Below are positions 32,690 to 43,379 of a stretch of DNA of 64,000 nt, in pieces; within the stretch, counting starts at the first letter, position 1, and the number at the start of each line of letters is the position of its first letter. Under the pieces are notes generated by a model, which did no database searches, was not told the DNA's origin, and saw nothing but the letters and a program-made list of their open reading frames with translations. The translations under genes and the position numbers were made by a program. This stretch comes from Heloderma charlesbogerti (lineage: Eukaryota > Chordata > Lepidosauria > Squamata > Helodermatidae), in NCBI GenBank assembly GCA_026122225.1, contig JANEZZ010000809.1, forward strand, positions 312,501 through 376,500, given 5' to 3'.

Positions 32690-32795
32690 GGGCGTAATGC
32701 AGCGCATGTTCACACAGAAAAAGTCCTGTAGCTGAGGAATGTTGGGAGCTACAGGACTTTTTTCTGCCTAAAAATTAATAGGGCTGCACCCTAAA
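32690..32795. mobile_element. Palindromic MITE related to 1,342-1,430
   Basis: Left GGGCGTAATGCAGCGCATG and right ATAGGGCTGCACCC are decayed inverse ends. The centre folds: CAGAAAAAGTCCTGTAGCT with AGCTACAGGACTTTTTTCTG. Confidence 0.6.
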
Positions 32796-33709
32796 CTATC
32801 TTTTGTAAGCTGTCTTTGGAGTGCTTCAGTGAAATAAATAAGTGTTGCAGCCCTAATTCAGATATATCCATGTAATAAAATCTGGGGAAGAGCCTTTTGA
32901 ACGTAATGAAACGAGTTGTGTAGCTATAACGTTTGCTTATATGTAGGTTACTAGTCTTTGGTAAGTTTTTTTTTATTTTATTTGTAAAGGCTTTGCCTGA
33001 AAGCATTTTTAAAAATTTCAGTTAATTCAAGCCACTTTGGAAGTCCCTACCTTAGAAATTAAGACTGTATATAAGGCAGTCTACTTATTCCCTGCATGCT
33101 TCAGCTCCTTCTTCCTAGATTTGGAACAGAAATAGTATTTCACCTTGCTTTTGTGTAGTTCTCTCCTGCCCCCCCCCCATTTCAGTAATTTTTTTTAAAA
33201 GGTATTTGTCTCGCATCATCCTTTCCCTTTAAATTAAAATGCGTTCCCTTTGTTGCTTTGACACTTCCATTTCTTCTTGTTCTTTCTTTGTATGCCTGAT
33301 GTTTTTTCCTGTATGTTTTTTTTACCTTGTTGCTTTGATTTGCAGTTTTTCATTAAAATGTCTCTTCTGCGCATTTAACTAGATTTTTCTGTTCACTCAG
33401 CATTTGGAGAGGCTCAGAAGGTGTTGCTGGAGTGTAGGCTGACGGGTTCGATGCCACTTGAATGCTCAGATGTTGCCGTATTTTTAAGCAGCTTGAATTG
33501 CAGAGGTTTTTGTTCTCACTTGTGCAGTTGGCAGCCTTGCTTAGGATATGTCTCTGCAAACCTCTGGTTTTGTGCCTTGGCACATAGCTCGTATTGATGG
33601 AAGCAGTACGAGGTGGTGGTAGGGGAAACGTGTGGTATGGTGGGACTTTGAGGCTTTCCACTGTTTCGATTCTGCTATCCATGCCAGTCCAGCAGAATCC
33701 CTAGTTCAG

Positions 33710-34162
33710 GCAGTCCCCAACCTTTTGGGGTGGATGGGCACATTTGGAATTTTGAGAGTGCTGTGAGTGCTCTCACAACATGGCTGCCATGGGAGCCATC
33801 AGCCCATTCATAAAATGACTGCCACAGTGGGCATGTCCAGTCACAAAATGCTCATTTCCCAGAAGGCAAACAGGTGAGGCCAAAGTAGGCTTTTGGGCAA
33901 AAGAAAAGTAACTTGCCCAAAAGCCTAAGTACAAGGCAGAAGTGAAGGTCTGAGCTCTAAAACACAAACACTGGTTGGAATCCAAATAAAGATGGTGCTG
34001 AAGGACAGTCCTTCACTTTGCAGCGTGCCATCCTCCCAGTTGAAATAATTTTCAAAATTTTAAGAAACAAAATAAAAATCAGGAGGGGCAGAGAGCCTTG
34101 GAAGCGCCAAGAGAGATGTCCACTGGCACATTGGTGCCCATAGGCGTTGGAGACCTCAGCCC
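33710..34162. mobile_element. Non-autonomous hAT-like element
   Basis: About 450 bp. The left end GCAGTCCCCAACCTTTTGGG and right end GCGTTGGAGACCTC are imperfect inverses, each followed inward by a GGGCAC word. The body shares long stretches with 32,154 and 40,388. No clean target duplication. Confidence 0.6.
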
Positions 34163-34214
34163 TAGGTCTCCTAGGTCTCCTGTTGGGGACAACTGGGAGT
34201 TCAATTGAAAGGTC

Positions 34215-34378
34215 GGTATGACTTGTGGGAGTAGAGAAGGCATGGGGAATGTGCAGCTTTCCAGATGATGTTCATCTACAGCTCCCATCATCCCTGATAG
34301 CTAGTCATGCCAGCTGGGCTGATGGGATTTGGAGTTCAACAACATCTGCCAGGTCACAGGCTTCCCACCCCTGGAATA
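34215..34378. repeat. Palindromic short interspersed element
   Basis: CTACAGCTCCCATCATCC and GGCTGATGGGATTTGGAG form the inner arms, and the end GGCTTCCCACCCCTGG mirrors GGCATGGGGAATGTG. Confidence 0.65.
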
Positions 34379-34477
34379 GTGTGTGATCTGTGTGTGCTGT
34401 GTTTGGACCCAGATATAAAATATTGACTTGCTCCTATTTTCATGAGAAGATAAGTGCCTGCTGGGTCAGACCAACCC

Positions 34478-34587
34478 AAAATGAGCAGAAATGCTAGTTT
34501 CTAGAAAGGACAGGTCAGTGGAGCTTACAGAAGGGATCTCCACTGACCTGTCCCAATCCAGAAACAGAAATTTCTACTAATTTCCAG
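34478..34587. mobile_element. Foldback element with a perfect 16-bp stem
   Basis: GGACAGGTCAGTGGAG (34,508-34,523) and CTCCACTGACCTGTCC (34,538-34,553) are exact inverse complements with a 14-nt loop. The outer arms AGCAGAAATGCTAGTTTCTA and AGAAACAGAAATTTCTACTA also pair imperfectly. Its outer arms resemble the middle of the foldback at 31,515. Confidence 0.7.
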
Positions 34588-34589
34588 GG

Positions 34590-36410
34590 TTACTTTTAAA
34601 ACAACTAAATCCCCGTTGCACATGTCGTAGATCCCGCTGTGATGATGTTGGATACTGTCCTCTGATTCCGGGTACATTGGTGGAGAGGTTTGTTGTCCTG
34701 ATTCAGAATGGCTTTCTGTGATTCAGTTTGCTAAACTCTGAGATGGAGGCAGGAATTAATCTACAATGTTTGGCTGATACCATTTGTTCACTGTTCTAGA
34801 GGCTAAATAAAATTGGGGGGAATAAAAATGGGATAATCCCATGTAGGCCACTCTCAGCTTTTTCTGTTGGAGAGATACAAATTTTACCTAAAACATCCTA
34901 CCAGGTTGTTGAATCCTACCACAGGGGTATCTTGGCTGCCTGCTATTTGGACTAGAGGGAGGCTGAAGCTTTACCCCTCATTTCCTTCCCCACCCATTCC
35001 CTTTCCCTGATCGGTTACTCCAAATGCCATCCCTTCTGCTTAACTACTTAAGATTGCTCATCCATTGCTATTGCTTGTGACTCTGAATTATCTCTCTTAG
35101 TGTGGAGGTGATCCCTGACTTCCTGACAGTGACCCAGCCTGCTTTGTTAAATTGCATTTGGATTGCTCTTAGTTGTTTTGGTAACCTTGGACTCTCTGGC
35201 TCTGACCTCTTCTTTCAGTACCAGATGGTAGCTTGAACTCTGTTTTCAGCAACTATCAATCCCACCCCTCCAGTCTTAACAGATGACTCAGTTTTGCATG
35301 TATATTACTATTGAGGCATCCATAATACGTGGATATGTTATGACTGCTTAATGTTGTACCCATTTAGAGAAGGATGTTTCTGGCTTTGGCTACGAAAAAT
35401 GTGTGTGTGTGTGTGGGTGGAAATCCCACAATTTGGGATGTTGTAACCATCACCTGTTGGCACTCGGTAGTGTCCTTTTGTCCTCCTTTATGAGTGTACT
35501 TTTTTTCTTCCTGTCCGTTTTTAATTGGTCTAATTTGGTACATTGTGGTTTCACATCACTATTGTGAGTATAAAAGAAAGCAAGTTATAAGAAGGTAGCT
35601 GGCTGTCAAAGCCTGCCCACACATCCCACAGGGCTACCCAGTTTGCCTCCGCATAGCTGAAATCTCCAGAGATGTGCTCAGTAGGAGTAAATTTCTAGGC
35701 ATATTTGGGTGTTGGATGTTTTTTTTTCACGTGTATTGCCATCAGTTGGCGACTGTTCTCCAAAGAGGTCTTCAAGTGTGATTGTGTATATTTCATCTTG
35801 CCTATTTTTGTTGTAAAGTAACCTTCCTGTTCTTATTGATAATCTAGAATCCCCAAACTTGCTGATCTTGGAGGGTGGGCACTGGGCAGGCAGGGGTCTT
35901 CAGTTGCAGGGGAACAGTAACTCCTGTATCACTGATTACAAAGGCTTTCCTACTCTCTAGAAAGATCTTGAAAATTTCAAAAGGACAGTAGCCAGAAGGG
36001 TAAAGGCAGCAAAGTACTCTCCCTCACACCACATGCTATGTGCCTGTTGCAGTGATTTGATTTCCCCATGCTTTTAGACCTTTTTGATTCCTCTGTTAGT
36101 GTTGCTTCTGCTTTTTCCAAGCAATGAGTCCCTTTAAACCCCTGGAAAACAGGCCTTGCCTCCTTTGATGTGAATCCAGTCTTCGATCCAATCTTTTTAA
36201 ACCTTTGCAGGCTTCAAAGAAGGTAGCTGATGCCAGAGGGCACACAGAACTCTGACATCTCAAGGAGGTGTTGGGTCACTGGAACGCTTTAAGAAAGGAG
36301 GGCTTGACTAATCTTCAAGATAGCCTTACTATCAAATTCCAAATATAAAAAGTTTTGGAGCCATCACCGAGAGAGGATGCATATGAACATAAGATGCATG
36401 CAAGGTTGTT
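34590..36410 (+). other. Intron stretch, nothing recognised
   Basis: Unique sequence of ordinary composition with one short (TG)n patch near 35,400. I see no exon, RNA gene or repeat. Confidence 0.5.

Positions 36411-36414
<4 letters not shown>

Positions 36415-36441
<27 letters not shown>
36415..36441. repeat. (CT)n microsatellite at an L2 tail
   Basis: About 13 CT units directly adjoining the 3' end of the L2 insertion that follows. Confidence 0.9.
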
Positions 36442-36445
<4 letters not shown>

Positions 36446-37428
36446 TTATTCATTTATTTATTAAATTTATTAATCACCCATCTGGCTGGTCACCCAGCCA
36501 CTCTGGGCGATGTACAGCGTATAATAAAACAGTTTAAAACAATAAAATTCTACAATAAAAACATTTTCTAAAATACCCTAACCCACCCCAAATGCCTGCC
36601 TGAACAACCGCGTTTTTAATGCACGACGGAAGCTCATTAAAGAGGGGGCATGACGGAGTTCCCTAGGGAGGGAGTTCCACAGAGTGGGGGCCACCACAGA
36701 AAAGGCCCTCTCCCTCGTTCCCACCAGTCTAGCTGTCCTGGCTGATGGGACAGAGAGAAGGCCATCTGAGGCTGATCTTGTTAAGCAGCCTGTCTGGTGT
36801 TGCTGGAGGTGCTCCTTAAGATAGGCTGGGCCGGAACCATATAGGGTTTTAAAGGTCAAAACCAACACCTTGAATTTGGCCCGGAAAACAACTGGTAACC
36901 AGTGCAACTCCTTCAGCACTGGAGTGATGTGATCTCGCTGGCGGCTGCCTTTAATGAGGTGAGCCACCGCGTTCTGTACCAGCTGCAGCTTCCGAACCAT
37001 CTTCAAGGGTAACCCCACGTAGAGCGCATTACAGTAGTCTAAACGAGAGGAGACCAGGGCATGTACTACCGATGGGAGCAGATGGTCCGGAAGGAAGGGG
37101 CGCAGCCGCCGTATCAGATGGAGTTGATACAGCGCTGTCCGGTTCACAGCTGACACCTGAGCCTCCATGGACAGCTGGGAGTCCAAAATGACCCTCAGGC
37201 TGTGGACCTGGTCTTTCAAGGGTAGCCGTACCCTATTCAACACCAGGTCAACATCCTCCAGCCTCCTCTTGTCTCCCACCAAAAGTATCTCGCTCTTGTC
37301 AGGGTTCAGCTTCAGCTTATTCCTCCCTATCCAGCCATTCACCGTCTCCAGACATTTGGACAGGGATTCTACGGCCACTCTTGGTGAAGATTTGAACGAG
37401 AGGTAGAGCTCTCGATTTGAACACACAG
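36442..37428 (-). mobile_element. 5'-truncated L2 LINE with intact C-terminal frame
   Basis: The - strand carries an uninterrupted 282-codon frame (37,426 down to 36,578). It starts within the reverse transcriptase after the catalytic motif (KLKLNPDKSEILLVGDK is the motif D region) and runs through [27 protein letters not shown] and TLWNSLPRELRHA to the end of ORF2. The 3' UTR (36,442-36,577) contains CACCCAGCCACTCTGGGCGA on the + strand. The lack of any stop suggests a fairly recent insertion. It differs clearly from the L2 at 58,453, so two subfamilies are present. Confidence 0.9.
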
Positions 37429-37429
37429 T

Positions 37430-39490
37430 GTGAGTGTGTGTGTTTTCTCCATTTCTCCCTCCTCTCTCTGTTTTTATTTCCAGACCATGTTACCAGCTTT
37501 TGTTGCTGTGGTGTTTGGCTAGCTGAGAGATGTACTTGGTTTGGAATGGCTGGCTAGCCTGTATGTTCTAGGCAGACCTTGCTGACAAGAGTATAGCAAC
37601 CCCATTGGTATACTTGGGCTAAATCAACAATTTAGAAATGAATATTGGATTTGGGGCATGCCACTGTTATGCCACTGAAAGTCTTATGGATGTGAAAGCC
37701 CTAAAAGGAAAAAACAGCATACACTGATGGGATAATGCACCCAGGTACACATGGATTGAAATCTCTGTGGAAGAGGCTGGAAATGGCTTATTGTGTGTGG
37801 CAGAAGGCTGTGACTGGCCAGAAGTAGTGAATATAACCTGTAAGAATGCAAGATGAAAGTACTGTCAACATTATTTTTGGCGATTTCATTTTCACTAATA
37901 TATGTATGTGATGACATTGATATCCAGCCTTGAGTGTAAATGGGCAAAAAGTAAAAATTAACCTGAACTCTCAAGTTGAGATTGACTAGAACTCCTGATT
38001 ATAACTCTGCCCTAGTTTTGCAGAGATGTAGACAGACACTGTTGGTCAGCAGTGGTATCTGTTGTGCAGCTCACAGTCTATATAATGGTCCAGATTGCAC
38101 TTTGTGACTACCCAGGGTTTTTAAAACCCAGAGTTAGTCATGAACGAGCAGAAACAAGCATGCTGGCTTCCAGCCACCCAATCGTTCCCATTGCAAACTG
38201 AGTGACTTCGGTTCTTCCAAAAGTGAATTATAAGGGGTGATGTATTTGACACACTGCATGGAAAATAAGTCAAGAATAAATGCCTTCTCATATACCTGTG
38301 TTTGGCTGCCCTGCAAGACAGAAGTTCCTGCATTCAGGGAAGCTTTGCAACTTGTATGCCTAGGAACCCTAACATAATAGCTGTGTGTATGAGATTCAGA
38401 GGATTTCGGAACATATTCTAGGATATGCATCTAGTTCACACAGGGTGCTGGTGAGCCCTTTTGGGCCTCACCATTGTCCCATGTAAACAAATACTGTAGC
38501 ATACATCAAATGCTGTTTTGTGGTTGAACATAGCAGGGGCCAATCAGTAGTGGTGGGTAAACTCTCTATTGCTAAAACCTGTCCCCTGTTACTCATCTTC
38601 TCAGTGAGGAATCCTTCTTAACCTTCTGAGGAACCCTGGGCTACCATGATGACCCCCTGATTGCTTCTCATCCTTATGTGGGATGACCCTAGAAGTGGGG
38701 CTTTGAACTACATCAGTGTACAAAAGTTTGTCCTTCCCGTTCCTGCTTTCATCTCCTTTTGTATCAGAAAGATGGAGCTTCACTATTTAAAGGTCACTAA
38801 CTGTCAACACTGCATGTCTGCCCAAGCTATACAAACCTAGTATTGCTACATTGCCAAATTAAACCTCTATTGTTAGGGCTATGAATAGACTTCTGTGCTG
38901 TATACACTATAGATATTATTTATAGGATCCCCCCCCCCCCCGGCCAACTCTCAGTTTGTGCACGGTTTGCTTGCCTGCTTGCTTTTAAAAAATGGGGTTC
39001 AGAAAAGTGTAGAAACACTGAGTTAGGAATATGTATATTCCACAGTGCATACATTTGGTCATCTCTCTAATGCTGCAACTCTTCTGTCACCCTGGAGATC
39101 CCCATAAAAGCATGTGAAGCAATGTGACTAGTATCTTCCTAAAATTGCATTGTGTTGTGTTATCTTGAATAATGTAGAATGGATGTCATTGGAGTTAAAA
39201 TATTAACCCTGTTCATTTTGCTTTTCCAGTAAAGCATTTAGATACACAAGAAGTAGATCTATAGATCTGATTTCATGAAGTACCTCTAAGCCCAGCCCAT
39301 GTTTGGCTGGGCTGGACTAGACTAGAGGAGGGATGGTAACATTTGCCCATTTCCGAAGTGTTCCTAGTTACCAGAAAGTATCCTAAGCCTCAGTCTGAAG
39401 CCCTGTGGCAGACTGGCTTTTACTTTGCATTCTGCACTTTAAGTAGTGGGTTTCATGTCATAGGTCCATACAAATTGCAGCCAAATGACA
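37430..39490 (+). other. Intron stretch, mostly unique
   Basis: A short palindromic word GGGTTTTTAAAACCC lies near 38,116, inside a block resembling the MITE-like sequence at 3,930. Poly-C run at 38,930. No gene recognised. Confidence 0.45.
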
Positions 39491-39493
39491 TTA

Positions 39494-39716
39494 AGAGTCA
39501 GTGTGGTGTAGTGGTGAGAGTGTTGGACTGGGACTCAGGAGATCTAGTCTCCCACTCCACTATGAAGCTCACTAGATGACTTGGGCCAGTCACTGACTCT
39601 TAGCCTAACCTACCTCACAGGGTTGTTGTGAGCATAAAATGGAGAGGAGGAGGAGGACCATGGGTTCCTTGCAAGAGGAAAAAGGTGGGATATAAATTTA
39701 ATAAATAAATATTAAA
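39494..39716 (+). mobile_element. tRNA-derived SINE, full length
   Basis: The head AGTGTGGTGTAGTGGTGAGA is followed by TGAAGCTCACTAGATGACTT, CCTACCTCACAGGGTTGTTG and the tail GGTGGGATATAAATTTAATA with AATA repeats. The flanks ACATTAA and ATATTAA may be a degenerate target duplication. Confidence 0.85.
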
Positions 39717-39719
39717 CCC

Positions 39720-40110
39720 CCTGAATGATGGCTTCTTCGTTACTTAAACCAAGGCAATTATAATTTGCAGAAACTAATTTTTCAGTACAAAAAGATTTGT
39801 CAAGAACTTCTCTTATTGTGCCTTCTAATTTGCCTGATTAAAAGAGCCATTATTAACAGGGGCTCCTGGTTCTTTTTGGCCTGAAGAAATTGGTAAGCAC
39901 CCAGTGACATACATTATTATAGCTTTAATTAAACTTTGTACTGGGTTTTATCCTTTTTTAACCAATTCTCTTCTGTGAGAGAGGGAAAACTCACCCATAA
40001 AATGAATCGCTAAATGGGGGAAATGAAAGTGATGACTACGCATTATATACATATCAGTTCAGGCTCGGCTTTGCGCCATAGAAGTAAGAACGGCAAATGG
40101 ATTGCTATGA
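39720..40110. other. Candidate conserved non-coding element
   Basis: A unique block between two repeats with dense TAAT/ATTA cores (CAATTATAATTTGCAG, GAGCCATTATTAACAGG, TAGCTTTAATTAAACTTT). No repeat, frame or splice logic explains it. A developmental enhancer of RERE or a neighbour is a reasonable guess. Confidence 0.35.
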
Positions 40111-40387
40111 TAGACTTGTAATTTTTCAAGTTCAAATGCAACTGTAAATGTTATACTGACCTACAAGCCAATCCTAAAACATACTACATGTCATGCTTCA
40201 TGTGATTTCTTATTTTGTTTTTTTATATGCCATCCATGTATGTGGTGTTCTACAAAGAATAGTCCTGACAGGTCCCTATGCTGAATGACTTACAGTCTGA
40301 AAAAAGGACAAGGGAAACAATGAAGGAAGGATAGGAAAATGAAAATGGGATAAACATGCAATTAGTTCAATTACATGTGTTTTGGCT

Positions 40388-41075
40388 TAATTACAGTAGG
40401 GAAGGGATCCGCAAACTTTGGGCCAGTGGGCACATTTGGAATATTGAGTGTTGTGGGCACCATCACAAAATGGCTACATTGACAAAACACCCATTTCACA
40501 GAAGGCAAACCGATGAGGTGTAAAGAACAAGCAACTGGCCTATGAAAGTACAAGACAGAGGTGGGTTCTGAGCCCACAACACAAAACCTGCTCCTTTTAA
40601 CTCATTGTAGTGTTTTTAAACAAAACACCCATTTCATAGAAATGCAAGCTGGTGAGGCTAAAAGATAAGTAACTTGAATACCCTCTTCAACATAAAAGCC
40701 TCTTCCACACTACACACACAATGTCTACCCCATACAGAAATTCACACAGCCACACAAATAAAACATCCCCTTCCCTCACTCTCTGCTGCCTTTCCAACCC
40801 CTGTGTGGCTCCCTGCTACCCTTCCTAGCCCCTCCTCCACTACACTGGCCTGAAGTCACCTACCATCTTAATTTCCTACAAATATTTCTCTGAGCCTCAT
40901 GTGGGGCCCAGATGCATTCATGGGGAATGAAGGTGGCGGCGGCTGGAGGCTCTCACTTTGCTTTGAAGTGATCCCAGATGCTAGGAAGAAAACAAGAATG
41001 GGAGGGGTAGGACCCAATGGAAGGTGTCCAGGGGTGAACTGACGCCTGTGGGCACCATGTTGCCTTCTCCTGGGT
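40388..41075. mobile_element. Non-autonomous hAT-like element, longest copy
   Basis: The left part (CCGCAAACTTTGGGCC, GTGGGCACATTTGG, CACAAAATGGCTAC) and right part (CTGTGGGCACCATGTTGCC) match the family at 32,154 and 33,710. Its middle repeats CAAAACACCCATTTCA twice (about 40,484 and 40,622), so part of it is a tandem duplication. Confidence 0.6.
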
Positions 41076-41334
41076 TATTGGCATTCTTTTCAGAATGTGT
41101 GACATCCGAAGGAATTACGGAGCTATATGGCATGGGGATCTAACAAATACTGCTGCCACCATCTAGTAGGCATAGTTTGCATTGTGATTGGCTTTGCCCC
41201 CTGCTTTTGATATATTGGTGCATTAGGTATATTATTAGGTAAAAGTGAGTGGGGGAGCAAACCACTGGAATATCCTTAAAGTAACAGAAAGCAGTGGAAA
41301 TGTTTTGGAGGCTCTAAAATTATTTTGCCAGTAA

Positions 41335-41740
41335 AATGAACATGGAAAATTTAAGGGCCGGGTTGAAACAAAAGAGCTTTAGCCAGAGTTGGCTGTGCAG
41401 ATTTCTTTCCCTCTGTGAGGGTCAATTACTTGACGTGAAAAGTGTCGGAGGAATTGCATGTTCAGATAAACAATGTGCTGAAACCCAGTGCTTAGCCTGA
41501 TTGTGTTCAATAAGATCTGTTTAGTATTAACTGTGAAATATGTTGCAGCAGCAGTAATGAAAGCAATGGATGCCTTTTCTGCTGTTATCAAAATGCATTT
41601 AACAAGATTTGCTGTGCCTGAGTGCCTTTCATTGTAATGCTTTATGGTTCATACTAAAGCGATATAAGTAAGCGACATCCATCTTGTGCTGATATAAACT
41701 GCTTTTATATGCTCTCTAACAATAATGTTACATTTTTGAG
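41335..41740. other. Candidate conserved non-coding element
   Basis: Unique sequence of about 400 bp with GGTCAATTACTTGACGTGAA, TGTTTAGTATTAACTGTGAA and GCATTTAACAAGATTTGC. It is flanked by transposons but carries none. Function not shown. Confidence 0.35.
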
Positions 41741-42032
41741 TCAATACCCTTCTTTAACAATAAAAGCTGGGCAGGTTGTGTACTGTCACAAAGAAAACGT
41801 GAATCATCTCCACACACAATATTCTGGTGCACCACAGATAATCTTCATGCTACATGGAGAAAAATTATCTGTCTGCTATGCCAGAAGATGGCATCAAAAC
41901 ACCCTTGCTTAGGTTTGGTGATGATGGAAGTATTAAATAATATTAAAGCCCATATCCTTTATGATGCCAGATAGTCTCCTTTCCTCCACCACTGCAAATT
42001 GAAGCTTTCACGTATGCATGCATATGTGTACA

Positions 42033-42215
42033 ATCTTTAATTTACTTAATTAATTTTATATCCTTTTTTGCTCTAAGGACAAAGTGGCATACATAATCTC
42101 CCCCCATTTCATTCTTTCAACAACCCTGTGAGGCAGGTTGGGCTAAGAGATAGTGACTGGCCTAAATATATGAACCTGGGTCTCCCAACTCCTAGTCCAA
42201 TACTCTAACTGCTAT
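42033..42215 (-). mobile_element. tRNA-derived SINE
   Basis: The + strand runs tail to head: TTTTATATCCTTTTTTGCTC, AACAACCCTGTGAGGCAGGT, GAACCTGGGTCTCCCAACTC (inverted B-box region) and AATACTCTAACTGC (inverted A box). Confidence 0.8.
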
Positions 42216-42344
42216 AGCAGCAGTCTTTAAACTTACTTACTTTGTGGAAACCTTTCAGCATCAAGTTTGTGTGCCTGGGCCCCCCTGCACATCTGCCATA
42301 GAACTCCTTGTGCATTGCAGAGGGTTTTGAGGCACGTTCAGGGT

Positions 42345-42460
42345 AGGCAACCTGGTGCTCTCCAGACGTTTTGGACTACAACTCCCACAATCAGCCATGC
42401 TGGCTGGGGCTTATGGGAATAGTAGTCCCAAGTATGTGGAGGGCACCAAGTCGCCTACCA
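42345..42460. repeat. Palindromic short interspersed element
   Basis: CTCCAGACGTTTTGGACTAC and GTAGTCCCAAGTATGTGGAG form the arms, with GTAGGCAACCTGGTG mirrored by CACCAAGTCGCCTAC at the ends. Confidence 0.75.
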
Positions 42461-42769
42461 CTATGAGCTAATAGTTCTCATGAAATACTGTTCTTGGGTT
42501 GCCCAGCCTGAACTGTATGTATCCTGGAATAATACTCTGGCCTCCCACTGGCTCAGTATGGAGGCAGGAAGACCAGTGGCGGTGGGCAAGCTCTCGTCAT
42601 CAACTTGTCTTAAACCACGATTCCTGGTTTATATGTAATGACAAGCCAGTAAATGCAGGAACTGAATCCTGGATCAATCCTCCTCCTGACCATGGAGGAG
42701 GAAAGTGAAGGAAGGTGGAGTGCGTGAACCACACCCTTCACTCAGACTTGCAGAGGTCCACTCATGTAG

Positions 42770-43375
42770 TGTCAAGGGCTCCTTGGAGGCCTCTCTCAGT
42801 CTAATCCAGTAGCCAAGTCCAGACACAGACAAAGGGATTCCTTTCAAAGCTTTATTCTTCTTTTACAACTTAACAACTCTACAGGTAGCAATTAGATCTG
42901 AGCAGCAGAGTACCTATGCCCTAAGTTGAAACAGTTGGTCCCCGTTTGAAAGGGAATTACTGGCAGACCCCTGAACTTAAGGACTAGGGATAGTCCCTCC
43001 CCTTTTCCCTTGGATCCTCTGGGCGCAGCCTTTGTTTGCGCGCCAACCGGGCACTACGCCTCCTTTCCGCGCCCTCCATCTGGCGTCGCTCTCTGCGTCT
43101 GCGTCGCGCATCCACCAAGTCTGCTATCTGTGCTCGGTCACTCCCTGGACTGCTTTCTAATCTAGGAATGCTGGTGGGAGGAATCTCCGTCAGCTGTGGG
43201 CCCTGGGAAAGAGGAGCGCACTCCTCTCCCAGGAGCGACTGCTCTTCCTCAGAATCAGAACTACTCTGGGATTCTATGGGCTCAGTGTCCACCCTGACAT
43301 GTAGCACTAAACCAGGAGAGGGCAGACTTTTGGTCTCTACATTGTTTCTTACCAGAACTCCCAAGATCCACTAAT
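42770..43375 (-). mobile_element. 3' fragment of an LTR retrotransposon (Gypsy-like, tentative)
   Basis: On the - strand a 126-codon frame (43,364 down to 42,984) has an acidic Ser/Asp/Glu block followed by very basic sequence (RRRRRERRQ, RRRSARLARKQRL). It stops just after a purine tract AAGGGAAAAGGGGAGGGA that looks like a polypurine tract. The presumed 3' LTR follows down to about 42,770, with an AATAAAG polyadenylation signal at about 42,855 and a terminus CCTTGACA. No reverse transcriptase or protease lies in the window. The frame has no homology that I can name, so the class rests on layout only. Confidence 0.45.
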
Positions 43376-43379
43376 TAGA

